DNA of 64,000 nt from Posidonia oceanica (lineage: Eukaryota; Streptophyta; Magnoliopsida; Alismatales; Posidoniaceae), in assembly GCA_037176725.1 (NCBI GenBank), contig JAZBRS010000026.1, positions 100,051,501 through 100,115,500 on the forward strand, read 5' to 3'. Shown here in pieces: positions 1 to 10,615 of the stretch. The notes below the pieces were generated by a model. That model saw only the letters and a list, made by a program, of their open reading frames with translations, was not told where the DNA came from and did no database searches. Within the stretch, counting starts at the first letter, position 1. Each line of letters starts with the position of its first letter. The position numbers and the translations under genes are program-made.

Positions 1-2139
1 TATTAAAAGAACTTAACAAACAAAATTTAAAAAACAATTTAAAGAAGACTTAAGAAAAACCCCAAAAAATTAAAATAAAAAAACCTAAAACTCCTCCTAA
101 CTAATTAAAAAGCAATCCATTAAAAAAGCCTAATTAAAAATCCCAACTTAACAAGAAAAACCTAACTAAAAAACAACTAAAAAGCTTAACAAACATTTAA
201 ACAAAATAAAAAAAAAACAAATTAAAGAAGACTTAAGAAAAATTCTAAAAACTAAAATAAAAAACTAAAACTCCTCTTAACCTTAACTAATTAAAAAACA
301 ATCTTCTAAAAAACGTAATTAAAAATCTTGACTTAAAAACAATCACTTTAAGAATAACTTCAAACCTTCTTTCTATTTTATTTCAATTTTTTCTTCCTTT
401 TTTTTCTTTACCTTTCTTCATTTCTTTCTTCCTCTCTTCCTTATTTTTTTCTTTTTCTTTTCCACCTTTCCTTTGGTCCGGCCCACCTGACCCACTCCTC
501 CTTCCTTTCCTTTCTTTTTTTCAATTTTCTTCTCCCGCGCGCCAGGTCCGGCCCACAGCCCACGGCCAGCTTCTCCTCCTCTTCCCTTCTTCTTCCTCTC
601 CCGCTTCTTCTCTGCCTTTTTTTTCCTTTCTTTTTTCTCCAACCACCTTCTTCTACAATCGACACATCATCGTCCTCACCTCCCAGACTTGCCGTCCTTG
701 CACGCCCGCACGACCTCTGCCCCTAGGCTGGACCGGCATGCGCCGCTTGCTTCAGCCGTGCGCCTGCAAGCCTCCTACCACTCCCTCCTTTGCACTCAAT
801 TGCAGCCACCCAAAAACCAGTAGAGACCAGTAGCAACCCAGACCAGAACTAACATCTTGAGACCTTGCAAGCCTCCTCCTCTTACGTGTGCATTCCTAGA
901 GCAAGAGCCAGCCAGAGAGAACCCAGAATTCACCCTCTTCCTCTGCCAAAAATCAGCATTTTCCTCCTCCTTCAGCCCACTGCAATCCAGACCTCCAAAC
1001 ACCTTCCAAATCACTCCCAATTCATCCCCCAAATCCACCCAACGTCCAGCATTACACTCCCTCCATTCCGCAGCCATTTCCATCCCAGAAATCACCCCAA
1101 CCACCCAAAATCTTCAACAGAACCCAACACCACCTCCTCTCAAAATTCCCGACACCACAGGCCTGCAAATCTCCCCAAACTCCTCCCAGAACATCACCAG
1201 AATCCCACCTTCCTAAGCCACCTGAGCTTCAACCTTCACACACACCACAGTTCAAACCCACCACAACAAACAGTTGTGCCATTTTCTGTCCAAAAATCCA
1301 CACAACAGTGATCTTCCTCCATGGACCTTCACAGACCAATTTAATCGTCCAAACACCTTCACTAAGCATCCAGCTACCCACTGGAACCTTCCGTTCGGCC
1401 CGAGGAGCAACACAGCACTCCCCCCACCTCAGACTACCAGCAGTCCACCCGACATAGTCGATTTCTTCCACCGGCTTTAGAACTCTCTTCCAAGCATCCA
1501 GCGAGCTCCAGAGGACTCCGTGGAGCAGATCTAGACGTTTGCGAGCCGCTGACGACGCCCGCATCAGCCAGACGACCACCGCCGCTGTCTGTAGAACCCA
1601 CTCATGTCAGGGGGACGTTCTAGCCAGCAAAAAATGTATTTTTCTACTCCATTAGCTTAGCCTCCTTCCCCTCCAACTTTTTCGCCCCCTAGACTAGGGT
1701 TTGCAACCATTTTCGCCAAGTCAGCGCCGCCGTCACCCATCTTCTCCGGCGAGCTCAAAGATCGGCTCGCCGCTCCGGCCTGCAGAACGCTGCTCCGATG
1801 GTCGTCCGAGCTCCGCACGACCTCTAGGAGTGCAGTCTTGCCTCCCGTTTCCTCCGGCGTCACCCCAATCCTCTGGTCTGCCTCAGAATCCTCTGCAGTG
1901 CTCCGCCGTCTTCTCCGGCTAGTTTCAGGCCACGTCACGGCCCGCCGATGCCACCCAGACCTCTACGCGTCTCTAGCGAAGGCCCCCAACTTCACCGTGC
2001 CTCTCCAGCACCCACACTCCGCCTCCTCCGGCCAGTGGTAGCCACTGTGCTACTGTGGTCTCTTCTTCCCCCTTTCACTGTGCATTTATTTTTATTTAGC
2101 ATGCATATTTTGCCAAAAATTGCATTTCTACCTTGTGTT

Positions 2140-3010
2140 TTTATTATTTTGCTTTCCAGTCCTGCCATCGTTTAAGAATCATTTAAGTTTGAATTAAAAT
2201 CTTATAAAATTGCGTGAAAAACCTACAGTTCTGTTTATTTGCTTTTTAGTCCAACTGTTGTGTATTTCTTTAAGTTTTATTTTAGTTTAAGCCCTGCATG
2301 TTTTCTTATTTACTTATAGGTCCTCTGCAGTTACATTTCTTTAGCTTTTCTTTATTTCTAGCCCAGTTATTTATTGTATTTGTGTTTTAGTCCAGTTCTA
2401 GTTCATTTTAAGTTTCTGTTTTTTAATTTCCAATCTTGCCATTTATTTTATTTGCATTATGGTCCTGTTGTAGTTCAAATGTAGTTTTTCTTCTTTATTT
2501 TCCAGTCCAGTATCTTTTCATTTTTACATGTTAGTCCTTTGGTTGATAAACTCATTTAATCTTCTATTTTTTACCATATGAAATTGCATTTTAGTCCTGA
2601 CCTTTACTTTATTTGCTTTTTAGTCCTCTGATCTGTTGTTAAATCATTTAATTTCCATCTTTTCCTTACTGCATTGCATTTTTAGCCCATGTTTTCTGAT
2701 TTTTACACTCAGGTCCTTCATTTGCATGCACAGAGCATTTTTCTGCACATTTTACCTTATAAAATTGCATTTTAGCCCTTACATGATTCAAAATTGCATT
2801 CCAGTCCATAACATGTTTATAAAAATCATTTGAATGCATCTTTACCTTATTAAATTGCATTTCAAACCCTGTATTTTATTAAATTGCATTCAGACCCTCA
2901 AGTTTTCCAAAAACCTTGCATATAAGCCTCTAACTTTTCAAAATCCTTGCATTTAGGTCCTTAAGTTTTCTGAAAAGTCATTCTTAGGTCCTTTTCTGCA
3001 TTTTTGCATG
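2140..3010 (+). repeat. degenerate TTGCATTTTAGTCC-type repeats inside the LTR
   Basis: Units of about 30-45 bp built on AAATTGCATTTTAGTCC followed by a variable T-rich tail recur across this stretch. The equivalents lie at about 22180-23095 in the 3' LTR and 36235-37190 in the E4 solo LTR. No coding potential is evident. The repetition is imperfect and was judged by eye. Confidence 0.75.
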
Positions 3011-3365
3011 CATTGCACCCATGCATCACTGTATTTAGCATCTCTGCACACACTTAAGCATTTCTAGCTCCCATGTACATGGGACGACCTGTTTTACACA
3101 CCTCTAGGACCCCTTTTACACTTAGATCCTTTCGTCTCCCCTATTCTTGAGCCCTTCTGCCTTGAAGCCTGCATATCTTTTGATCAAACTGCCAGATCTT
3201 CACAACCAAGTTACTTGGACGACCCTGGTGGAGCGTACTTCAATGCAGACCAAGCATTTCTCAGATCAGGCTTCAGATCTCCAAGGTAAGTCCTCCGGAA
3301 CTCCTGCACAGCATCTTTTGCACATCATTTGCATTGCATGGCTTTTCGATGTTTTGTTTCGCTTG

Positions 3366-3453
3366 TTTCTTGTACCGTTTTGCGTACGGACTTTGTTTCA
3401 TGCATCGTTTTGGGTGCTGACTTCGTTTCTCGCACTGTTTTGCGTGTTTGACG
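3366..3453 (+). repeat. 30-bp tandem unit, three copies (LTR)
   Basis: Three copies of a CACCGTTTTGCGTGCCGACT-type unit lie here. The sister LTR carries thirteen (23459-23850), and the E4 solo LTR about fourteen related units (37966-38380). The period is a multiple of three, which creates misleading repetitive ORFs. Confidence 0.85.
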
Positions 3454-3718
3454 TTGTTTTCTCTTGCATGTCGCCCGTTTTGCCTAGTTTTACCGATGTT
3501 TTGTTTTATCACCTGCATTTGCGTTAGGGCAGTGATGCTTACTGCCTGGAGTTCTCACAGACCAGGGTTGGCTTGGTTCGGAACACAGACAGCGCTGCTG
3601 AGGACTTAAATTGCACGTTTAATTCCTTACACGCATTTCATCACTTAGAGCACACCTTTGAGCATCTAATTAGGCATTCATGGCACTTAGGCATTCAAAG
3701 TCTGCATTTCCCTGCGTA

Positions 3719-3802
3719 TGCGAGCATAAGCCTAGAAAGACCGATTCTCGAGCGTGTCAGGGGTACCTAACACCTTCCCCGTGCGTAACAGGTATCCTTA
3801 CC
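3719..3802 (+). promoter_or_regulatory. conserved LTR block near the 3' end
   Basis: The block contains AGAAAGACCGATTCTCG, then CCTAACACCTTCCCC and GCGTAACAGG. It is nearly unchanged in the E1 3' LTR (24120-24203), the E4 solo LTR (38665-38752) and, reversed, the E2 5' LTR (63761-63832), although the flanks diverge. A similar CTAACACCTTCCC/GCGTAAC string is familiar from plant Ogre-like LTRs. Its role is unknown; R/U5 processing or polyadenylation are guesses. Confidence 0.7.
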
Positions 3803-4151
3803 CTTTCTCTTGGCCCGCAATGACCATATTGCCCGTTTCCTAGGCACGAGTCACATCATTTGCATTCATTTGCATCCCTTTTCTCTTGCATTGCATTGCT
3901 TTACATCGTTTGCTTTGTTTTGCGTGTTTATTCACACATTTCCCTGGTTTTCCTTGTCTCCTGACCTAATAGACATGGTGGCGACTCTAAATTGTCTTAT
4001 CTTCTTCTTTTCTTCCTTTTTTCCCCTTTTAAGTGTTTTCGAGTTAAGTCTTCCTTCTCAGACACAGCCGCTAATAGTAAGCCTGATTCTGATCGGTGGA
4101 CGTGAGCTTTGGCAATGTGCATGGATGATCTGAACACCGGGATTATTACAG

Positions 4152-4161
4152 TGGTGACTCC
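4152..4161 (+). promoter_or_regulatory. E1 primer-binding-site remnant
   Basis: One base after the LTR end the sequence reads TGGTGACTCC and then jumps to GGCTTTCG. The E2 relative has TGGCGACTTCGCTAGGGA followed by GCAGTACTTC and then GGCTTTCG. E1 therefore lacks about 18 bases including the second half of the PBS. The PBS class matches the tRNA-Arg-type PBS reported for Ogre elements. Confidence 0.75.
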
Positions 4162-5174
4162 GGCTTTCGTTTTGGTTCTCACCCGCTTGCATTTTGCATC
4201 TTTGTTTGCCTTTGTGCCTTTGTCTGCTTTGTCTGCTTGCTTAGTTCCCTTTAATTGCCTTATTCATTTACTTATCGTGCTGCTCTTTAATTATTATCTC
4301 AGCATTTATTTACTTTACCTGCTTTATTCGCTATTTTAATTTAAGTACTTCCTTTATTCCAGCGTTCCATTGCCATGCTTGCGTGGTTATTGCTTTAATT
4401 CATGCCTTTTGTCTGATGCTTGGTTTATTTTACACAAGTATGCTATGTCACTACACTGATGCACATGCTATGCCTTACCTACCTTTTGTCGTGCTGATTG
4501 CTTTCTACTTTCACTAAGCATGTCCACAACACTAGCACATGCCATGAACATGCCTTTTGCTGTGATGTATGTCGTTTGCTTGCCATGCTTGGGTGATTTT
4601 CTTCCCCTTTTTGCATTAAGCCTAAGGACAATTAGAGACTGATTACTTTCCCCACGGTTAATTAAAAATGGCAAGTAAAAATAAAATCCAGGATCAACTA
4701 GAGCCATCAACACACTTGCATCCCCTTGAATTAATAAAATACGCAAGATAAAAGACTTTAATCATTTGCATGAAGCATCATATAGGGCATGCATCTTCTC
4801 ATCTGAGTCCACCTATCAGTCTGCGAAGGATGGTCCCGACCTCTTGCCCCAATGCTTTGGCATGGCGTAAGTCGGTCGGTCTGTCCCCCCTTGTTAGGAG
4901 TCGTGTCGGTGCTAGTGGAGGGTACTACCCACGCTTCGGTGGGGTCGAGGCCACCAACGCACCACCCTGTTATTACCTGAGCTTTGGGCCAGGAGTTAGA
5001 TAGGGGACCTACTTTTCTGACCTGAGTCGATGACCTGTACACTTGTGGGTATTCGAAGTAGACTACCTGGTAGGAAACACTAGATTGGTGAGAGAGAGCA
5101 TGCTAGAAAGCATACATGTCATTCATGCCACAACTTAATGCATTTACATTTCATTTTCTGTTTCTAATCCCAGT

Positions 5175-5194
5175 TTCTGTTGTGTCCTTCACAG
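5175..5194 (+). promoter_or_regulatory. candidate 3' splice site before E1 gag
   Basis: TTCTGTTGTGTCCTTCACAG is a pyrimidine-rich acceptor-like sequence about 180 bp before the gag ATG. The E2 leader has TTTGTTTTGCAG at the equivalent place (minus strand, CAG at 62454-62456). Introns are known in Ogre elements, but no donor was paired with this site. Confidence 0.35.
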
Positions 5195-5374
5195 AGTTTA
5201 GTGAGTGAGTTCCCTAGCTGGAGCTCAAGTTCCTCCCCTTACTGACACCTCTGCTGAGACACTTGTGCTCGACCATCTCCTTCTGAGCTGTTCGCCTTTG
5301 CGAATATAGCTTCTCGTAGGACTCGTCCGCTTTCTACTCGTCGCAGCCCTATTTTGACTCGCTCTCGGTCAGCA

Positions 5375-7921
5375 ATGGCCCAGCGCACCATCGAACCCCT
5401 GCTTACCCTTGCCTCGGAGGCAGTTTCCACTCCGGTCCCTCCGACTCCCGCTTCCAACCCTTCTATGTCCCTTGTGACACCAGGGTTTCCCCCTCTGTCA
5501 CCTAGGGTACCCCAATATGTTGTGGGACAGTGGCAGACGTTTGCTCCTCCAGATCCGGTCGCCGAGTCTATCTTGATGACCACCACTCGCATTCCGGAGG
5601 TGCCTCTGACCCCACCTTCTCAGGGATTCGTCACTTTTGACACCCCTTCTGCTACTGCGGCGACTCTTGCCATAGGACTTCAATCTTCTGGACAGTCTGG
5701 ATCTCTTGGCTCTGGCCCCTCGCTGGCGCTGCAATTCAGCGTTCCCACTGATGGGACACCTGAAGAGCAGTACCAGCATCTGATGGACACTATCCAACGG
5801 CTGCAAGGTATGGCTCTATCAGTCCGCCCTTCTTCCTTTCCTGTTGGTCCTGAGATTACTGTGCGATCTGCTCCCGCATATCATGCATTTCATTCTACAC
5901 TTCCGCCTAGACCATCGTCTCAACTGCTCACAGTTCCGATGGTGGGGGCACATATCCCACCACTTGCATCTGCACAACACCACACACAGCATGCACCTCC
6001 GCCACCTGGTGGCCAGTCCTTTGGACTGATTGGAGTGCAGTACCCCGCAGGCCCATCGCCCAGCACCACATCGGTGCGGCCGCTGCTGCTCCAGCATTCT
6101 GCACCCACTACACAGCATATCATCTATCCGCCTCCCTTGCATTAGGTTCAGAACTCAGCATGCATTCCCCCTTACACTCCACCACAGCATGGGTATGCCA
6201 GCCATCATATCGCATCACCAGGCGATGTGATGGTGGATCCAGAGGAGCACCTTGGTGCGACCCAATCGGTATACGTGGTCCCTGCCCCCGCTGCCCCATC
6301 ACCTGTGGTGGCTATTCCAGACCCCATCAATAACAGGATGGATGTTCTGGAGAAAGCACTACGTCTAGTGCAGGGTACAGACCACCAGACCTACCAATTC
6401 TGGGACCTCTGCTATTTCCCAGAGGCGGTACTCCCTCCAAAGTTCAAGATCCCAGACTTTGAGAAGTATGATGGTAGGGGCTGCCCCATAGCCCATCTGA
6501 AGGCATATTGCAGTGATCTCGCCCAGCTTCAGGCTGACGAGAGGTTGCTGATCCGTCTGTTCCAAAAGAGTCTGTCCGGTCCAGCCCTCAAGTGGTTCAC
6601 GTCACTTGACATGTCTACGATCAAGACTTGGAACGACCTAAGCCAGGCATTCTTGGAACAATATTCCTTCAACCTCGACCTGGTTCCAAAGCGCGCGGAC
6701 CTGGTCGCAACCAAGCAGAATCCAGGCGAGCCGTTCGGGGAGTACGTCGGCTGCTGGCGTGCCCTTGCTTCACAGGTTCGAGATAGGCCCTCTGACGAGG
6801 AGTCTATCGAGATCGTTATTAAAGGGGCGCAGCCATCCACCGGAGCTCTGCTTAGCATCCAACCCGTCATGACCTTCACTACATTGATCCGAGCTGGCAC
6901 TCGCGTAGAGAGTTCATTGCGAAGTGGCAACTTCCCCACACTCTCTATGCTTGCCAAGCAGGCCCCCGCCAGCAGTAACAGTAGCGGCAGCAGCAGCACC
7001 AACAACAACAACGGCATCAACAACAATCATCCCAAGAAGAAGGATTCGCCCAAACCCGTTGTTGCATACGTCGACTCTCCTACTGTGCCTGTTCATCTAG
7101 CGTCTCGGCCTGCCCCTCCTCAGATCTTTTACGCACCTGCACCTAGGGCACACCCCACACCACAGATCACTACCACCACTCGACCAGTCTATCCTGCCGC
7201 ATCAGTTCAGCAAGGACAATTCCAGAGGCCGAGACGGCCACCCATTGAGAAGCGGAAGTTCGCCCCACTTGTGGAACCGCTAACTGCCGTCCTCCCGAAG
7301 GTTGCGTCGCTCCTGAAGTTTCTGGAGGTTCGCCCGCCACCAAACCCACTACCGCATTGGTTTAAGGCGAACCTTTTCTGCAATTTTCATCGAAGCGTTG
7401 GGCATTCGACTGATAATTGCTACACTCTCCGGAATGCTATCCAGGACTTGATCGAATCAGGAACGATTGTGATCGACATGCACGAGGCAACCACTTCCAC
7501 ACTATCTCATGCATCTGCATCAACATCTACCCTAGCTAATATTGTTCACCAGCCCCTACCGGAGCACTCCTATTCGGGAGGCACAGGGACCTCAGGAATC
7601 CATTCTCTTTTCCCTTCCGGATCTCCCACATCTGTGGTAGACCCTTCTGAGCTTATCCATGATGTTTCTACTCCCGTTCCAGTCTCCCTTTATCTTGCAG
7701 CTGTCGTCGGCTCCGAGTCGGGCGTTCATATGATCCGACCGCGCACTAGGCTGGAGTGTTCTTCTGCACTAGCCACCATGCTTCCTCGGGCCCAAGCCCC
7801 AGTTCACCTACTAGGTAACCCGCAGCCAGCATCCCCAGTACATCTCCTAGCCAGGCCTCAGTTAGGGTCTCCCGTGCACCTGTTAGCAAGACCTCAGTCT
7901 CCACCCCCTTTGCCTTCCTAG
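5375..7921 (+). pseudogene. gag: E1 gag (stop-containing)
   Basis: Gag is the structural protein that forms the virus-like particle and packages element RNA. The chosen start is ATG 5375 (MAQRT), matching the MAHHT start of E2 gag. The first ~280 residues are P/S/T-rich and low in complexity. The capsid-like core follows (about 6390-6900), with YDGRGCPIAHLKAY and LIRLFQKSLSGPALKWFTSL. A CHHC knuckle CNFHRSVGHSTDNC is encoded at 7379-7420. The frame carries TAG at 6143 and 7919; at 6143 E2 has CAG. The same frame stays open through the protease and linker down to about 10998 except for TAG codons, so gag-pro-linker was once one long ORF. The identity is firm; the copy is non-functional. Confidence 0.92.
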
Positions 7922-9028
7922 CAGTCCCCTTGTCCATACCCTCCTCAACTAATAGGCACCCTTGTAGCCCCTCTCGTGCTCGCTGCACGTGCTCTCGTGG
8001 TTATCAACCAAACCTAGGACACCCATCGCGTACCTTACAGCTACGCCACAGAAATGTGTGCGGAAGTGACGCGATCGGGGAGGGTCTACAAACCCCCAGT
8101 ACCAGTGGCTAGACCTAGTCATTTAGAACCTGCAGCACCTCTTCCCTTAGGCCAACCTACAACCCTATCACCATCAAGCCAACCTCTTGCACCCACCATA
8201 GCTGAACCTGTCCCCAAAGCCACACTTCCTACTACCAAGAAGGGCCAGCCCAAGGCCGACACTACTTCCCAACACAAAAAGGTTAAAGCCAACATATCCA
8301 TTTGGGACCTGATACACACCTCTGCCGAACATCGCGAGGCTTTTCTTCACATGTTCCAAGCCGCCCATGTGTCCCAAGCCATAGAACCTGCCGCCTTGGA
8401 AAGCATGGTTGAAATGATTGCGGAACCCCAAGTCATCACTTTCACAAGCGATGAGTTGCCTCCGGCGGGGATTAATCATAACCAACCCTTGTTCGTCACG
8501 GTACTATTCAAGAACTTTCGCATTCCCCTTGCACTGGTCGATAATGGGTCAGGCCTTAACGTCTGTCCCTTGCGAACAGCAACTAAGCTCGAATTCAACG
8601 CCGAGGACATTACTCCGGCTGTAAAGGGAATGACAGCTTTTGATAATACCCACCATGACGCTCTAGGGATTTTGATTATTCCTCTTATCATTGGTCCGGT
8701 CACATTCGATGTGGAATTCTACGTCGTTGACTTGGAGCCTAACTTCAACTTTCTGCTTGGGCGCCCTTGGCTCCACAAGCATCAGGTTATCCCCTCGACC
8801 CTCCATCGCATGATCAAGTTCCGTCGAGGCGACGATGTTATCGTCGTCATGGCAGAGAACTTTGAGAAGGAGCGGATCGAGGCAGTCTCCTCTGTCTCTT
8901 CACAGACTGTCCCTTTTGACCCTGAACTCTCTGATGCTTTATACTACGTTAATCGGTGCGAGCCGGTTAACTTTTTACTAGATCTTGAATGTGTCAACTC
9001 CTTGGCCGTTCACAATAACCCTTTCTAG
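7922..9028 (+). pseudogene. pro: E1 aspartic protease region
   Basis: Retropepsin-like protease that would cleave the polyprotein. It is in the same frame as gag, after TAGs at 7919 and 8015. Counting from the Met at 8054, a helical segment with ISIWDLIHTSAEHREAF lies at residues ~80-97, the catalytic loop ALVDNGSGLNV around D163, and the flap/C-terminal signature FNFLLGRPWL near residues 230-240. DNGS instead of the textbook DTGS is, to my recollection, common in Tat elements, so it need not mean inactivity. The segment ends at TAG 9026, immediately before a G-patch region in the same frame. Confidence 0.88.
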
Positions 9029-10615
9029 ATGGTCGAAAACGTCTATCATAGGTGGGGTTACGTCAAGGGGACGCCGCTCGGGCGATACGGCCAGGGAATC
9101 GTTGAGCCGATCATGGCAGAGGAGCGAAGAGACAACGAGGATCTTGGATACGACCTGCAGGCTGATGAAAGTAAGCGTCCGCAGCTGAAGAATCAAAGAA
9201 TGATCATTCCCCGAGACCTCGCTAACTTCACCAGTGCAGGTATCCTGGGTTCAAGCGCAGTTCAAGCCGTAGTGCAATCGGAGCCATGCCAAAGTCCTTC
9301 GTTGCCGGGAGAAGACTGGGTCTGCATTAAGGACTACTACTCGGATGAGGAGCAGTCTGGCACAGTAGGGGCAGCCCGGACCTGCAACGAAATCCAGCTC
9401 GGCTCAGCAGCACCTCGATTAGTTTGTCTGGCCCTTCCCTCCACAGATCATAAAGCAGCAGATTTGGCAGACCCTTTGATAGATTTGACGGTCTCTGATC
9501 TTCCTGCAGTCTTGTCAGCATCACCGACGCCAGCACAAACAGCTCTGAGGTCAAAGACACCAGCTTAGGCACAGTTAGCTAGTCTGCCCGCGGCCGCTGT
9601 CGCATTAGTACAACTGTCACCCTCTCTAGCGGCTCAATCACTGAGTTCAGTCAGCAACGTGTCTCAGCCCATTTCAGTAGCCGCATCACAAGCAACGCCG
9701 CTGGCTCAGTCAGTCACACATCCTCCTGTCTCAGAAGATCAACTCTCGTGGCAGGCCCCCATGGCGTCAGAGGTCGTGCAGTCACCATCACAACCAGAAC
9801 CAGAGGCCTTGTCGAGCAGCACAACCTCCCAGCCATTGGTCTCCCAGAAGAGCAGCTTCGCCTCCCCTCCAGCTGCAACAGTGACTTTGGCAGTGCACCC
9901 ATCAGCAATGCTGTTGACCAATCTGTTTGGATCAATGATGATCAGGCCGCTGCAATCTACCATGCCCGCAGGCCAGCCAAAGCAAGCACCCAGAACCGTG
10001 GTACATCTAGCAGTCGGGCCAGAGCTGGAGGCCCCCGGCGTTTACAACATCGACTCACCCTCGAATGAGGAAGAAGGAGCGACCGCCGAGGCCCAGGTCG
10101 CTGCGTGGATGGGAGACTTAGAGCTGTTGTACCAGGAACAGCTCACGTCACTAACAGAGGACCTAGCAACCTATCAGGTGGCCGTGAAGAAGGGGAAAGC
10201 CGTGGCTACAGGCCCCTCCCCGTAGAAGGACCATGCCTTTATCATGGTCATTAAAGAAGACTCGGCGGCAGTGGCCCCCACTAGACCGGATGAACTGATC
10301 TCTTTGCAGCTACAAGGTGGGTCTAGGTGGTTGGTGCAGCACATGCCTCACTCCAGCAATACCCCAATTGGCCACTAGTCTGATATACCCTCCGCAAGAA
10401 GGAGCATGGAGGGGGAAGCATCAGTAGTACAGGCAGTGACAGAATCAGTAGAATCAGCAGAGCCAGTAGTGGCAGAGTTAGTGGCAGCGCCAGAAATAGA
10501 GTTAGCAGTAGTGTCATCAGCAGCAGAGCAGATAGGGGAAGTTGCCAGGACAAAGGTTGCGCATCGAGGATACAGAAACACTCGAGTAGGCGTGACCATC
10601 CTGAAGCGTCACTAG
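9029..10615 (+). pseudogene. E1 G-patch and low-complexity linker between protease and RT
   Basis: Same reading frame as gag-pro, interrupted by TAG at 9566, 10223, 10376 and 10613. It begins MVENVYHRWGYVKGTPLGRYGQGIVEPI-like; the glycine pattern GYxxGxxLGxxxQGI is that of a G-patch, an RNA-associated motif known in this lineage. The remainder (about 9200-10600) is A/P/S/V/E-rich and shows no further domain. It would be a polyprotein spacer or a linker processed by the protease. Functional assignment beyond the G-patch is not possible. Confidence 0.7.

Larger units (their letters stand above)
1..4150 (+). repeat. E1 5' LTR (3' three quarters)
   Basis: This stretch is near-identical to 20082-24552. 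It opens with an A/T-rich, CTTAACAA-type stretch, passes through a C-rich leader-like segment (about 700-2040), then degenerate TTGCATTTTAGTCC repeats, then three 30-bp units, and ends in GATTATTACA at 4150. The two LTRs visibly differ by scattered substitutions, small indels and one large tandem-repeat expansion, so the insertion is not recent. Divergence was not counted. Confidence 0.95.
4151..5374 (+). other. E1 untranslated leader
   Basis: This non-coding leader lies between the PBS remnant and gag. The part at about 4770-5000 is recognisably homologous to the E2 leader (about 62580-62850, minus strand), sharing TTCTCATCTGAGTC and CCACCAAYGCACCACCC. No conserved ORF is visible. A pyrimidine-rich stretch ending TTCACAG precedes gag and may be a splice acceptor. 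Confidence 0.75.

Noticed and set aside
796..1579. LTR ORFs conserved between both E1 LTRs
   Set aside because: LTRs are copies of each other, so similarity is not evidence of coding; proline/serine-rich composition explains openness.
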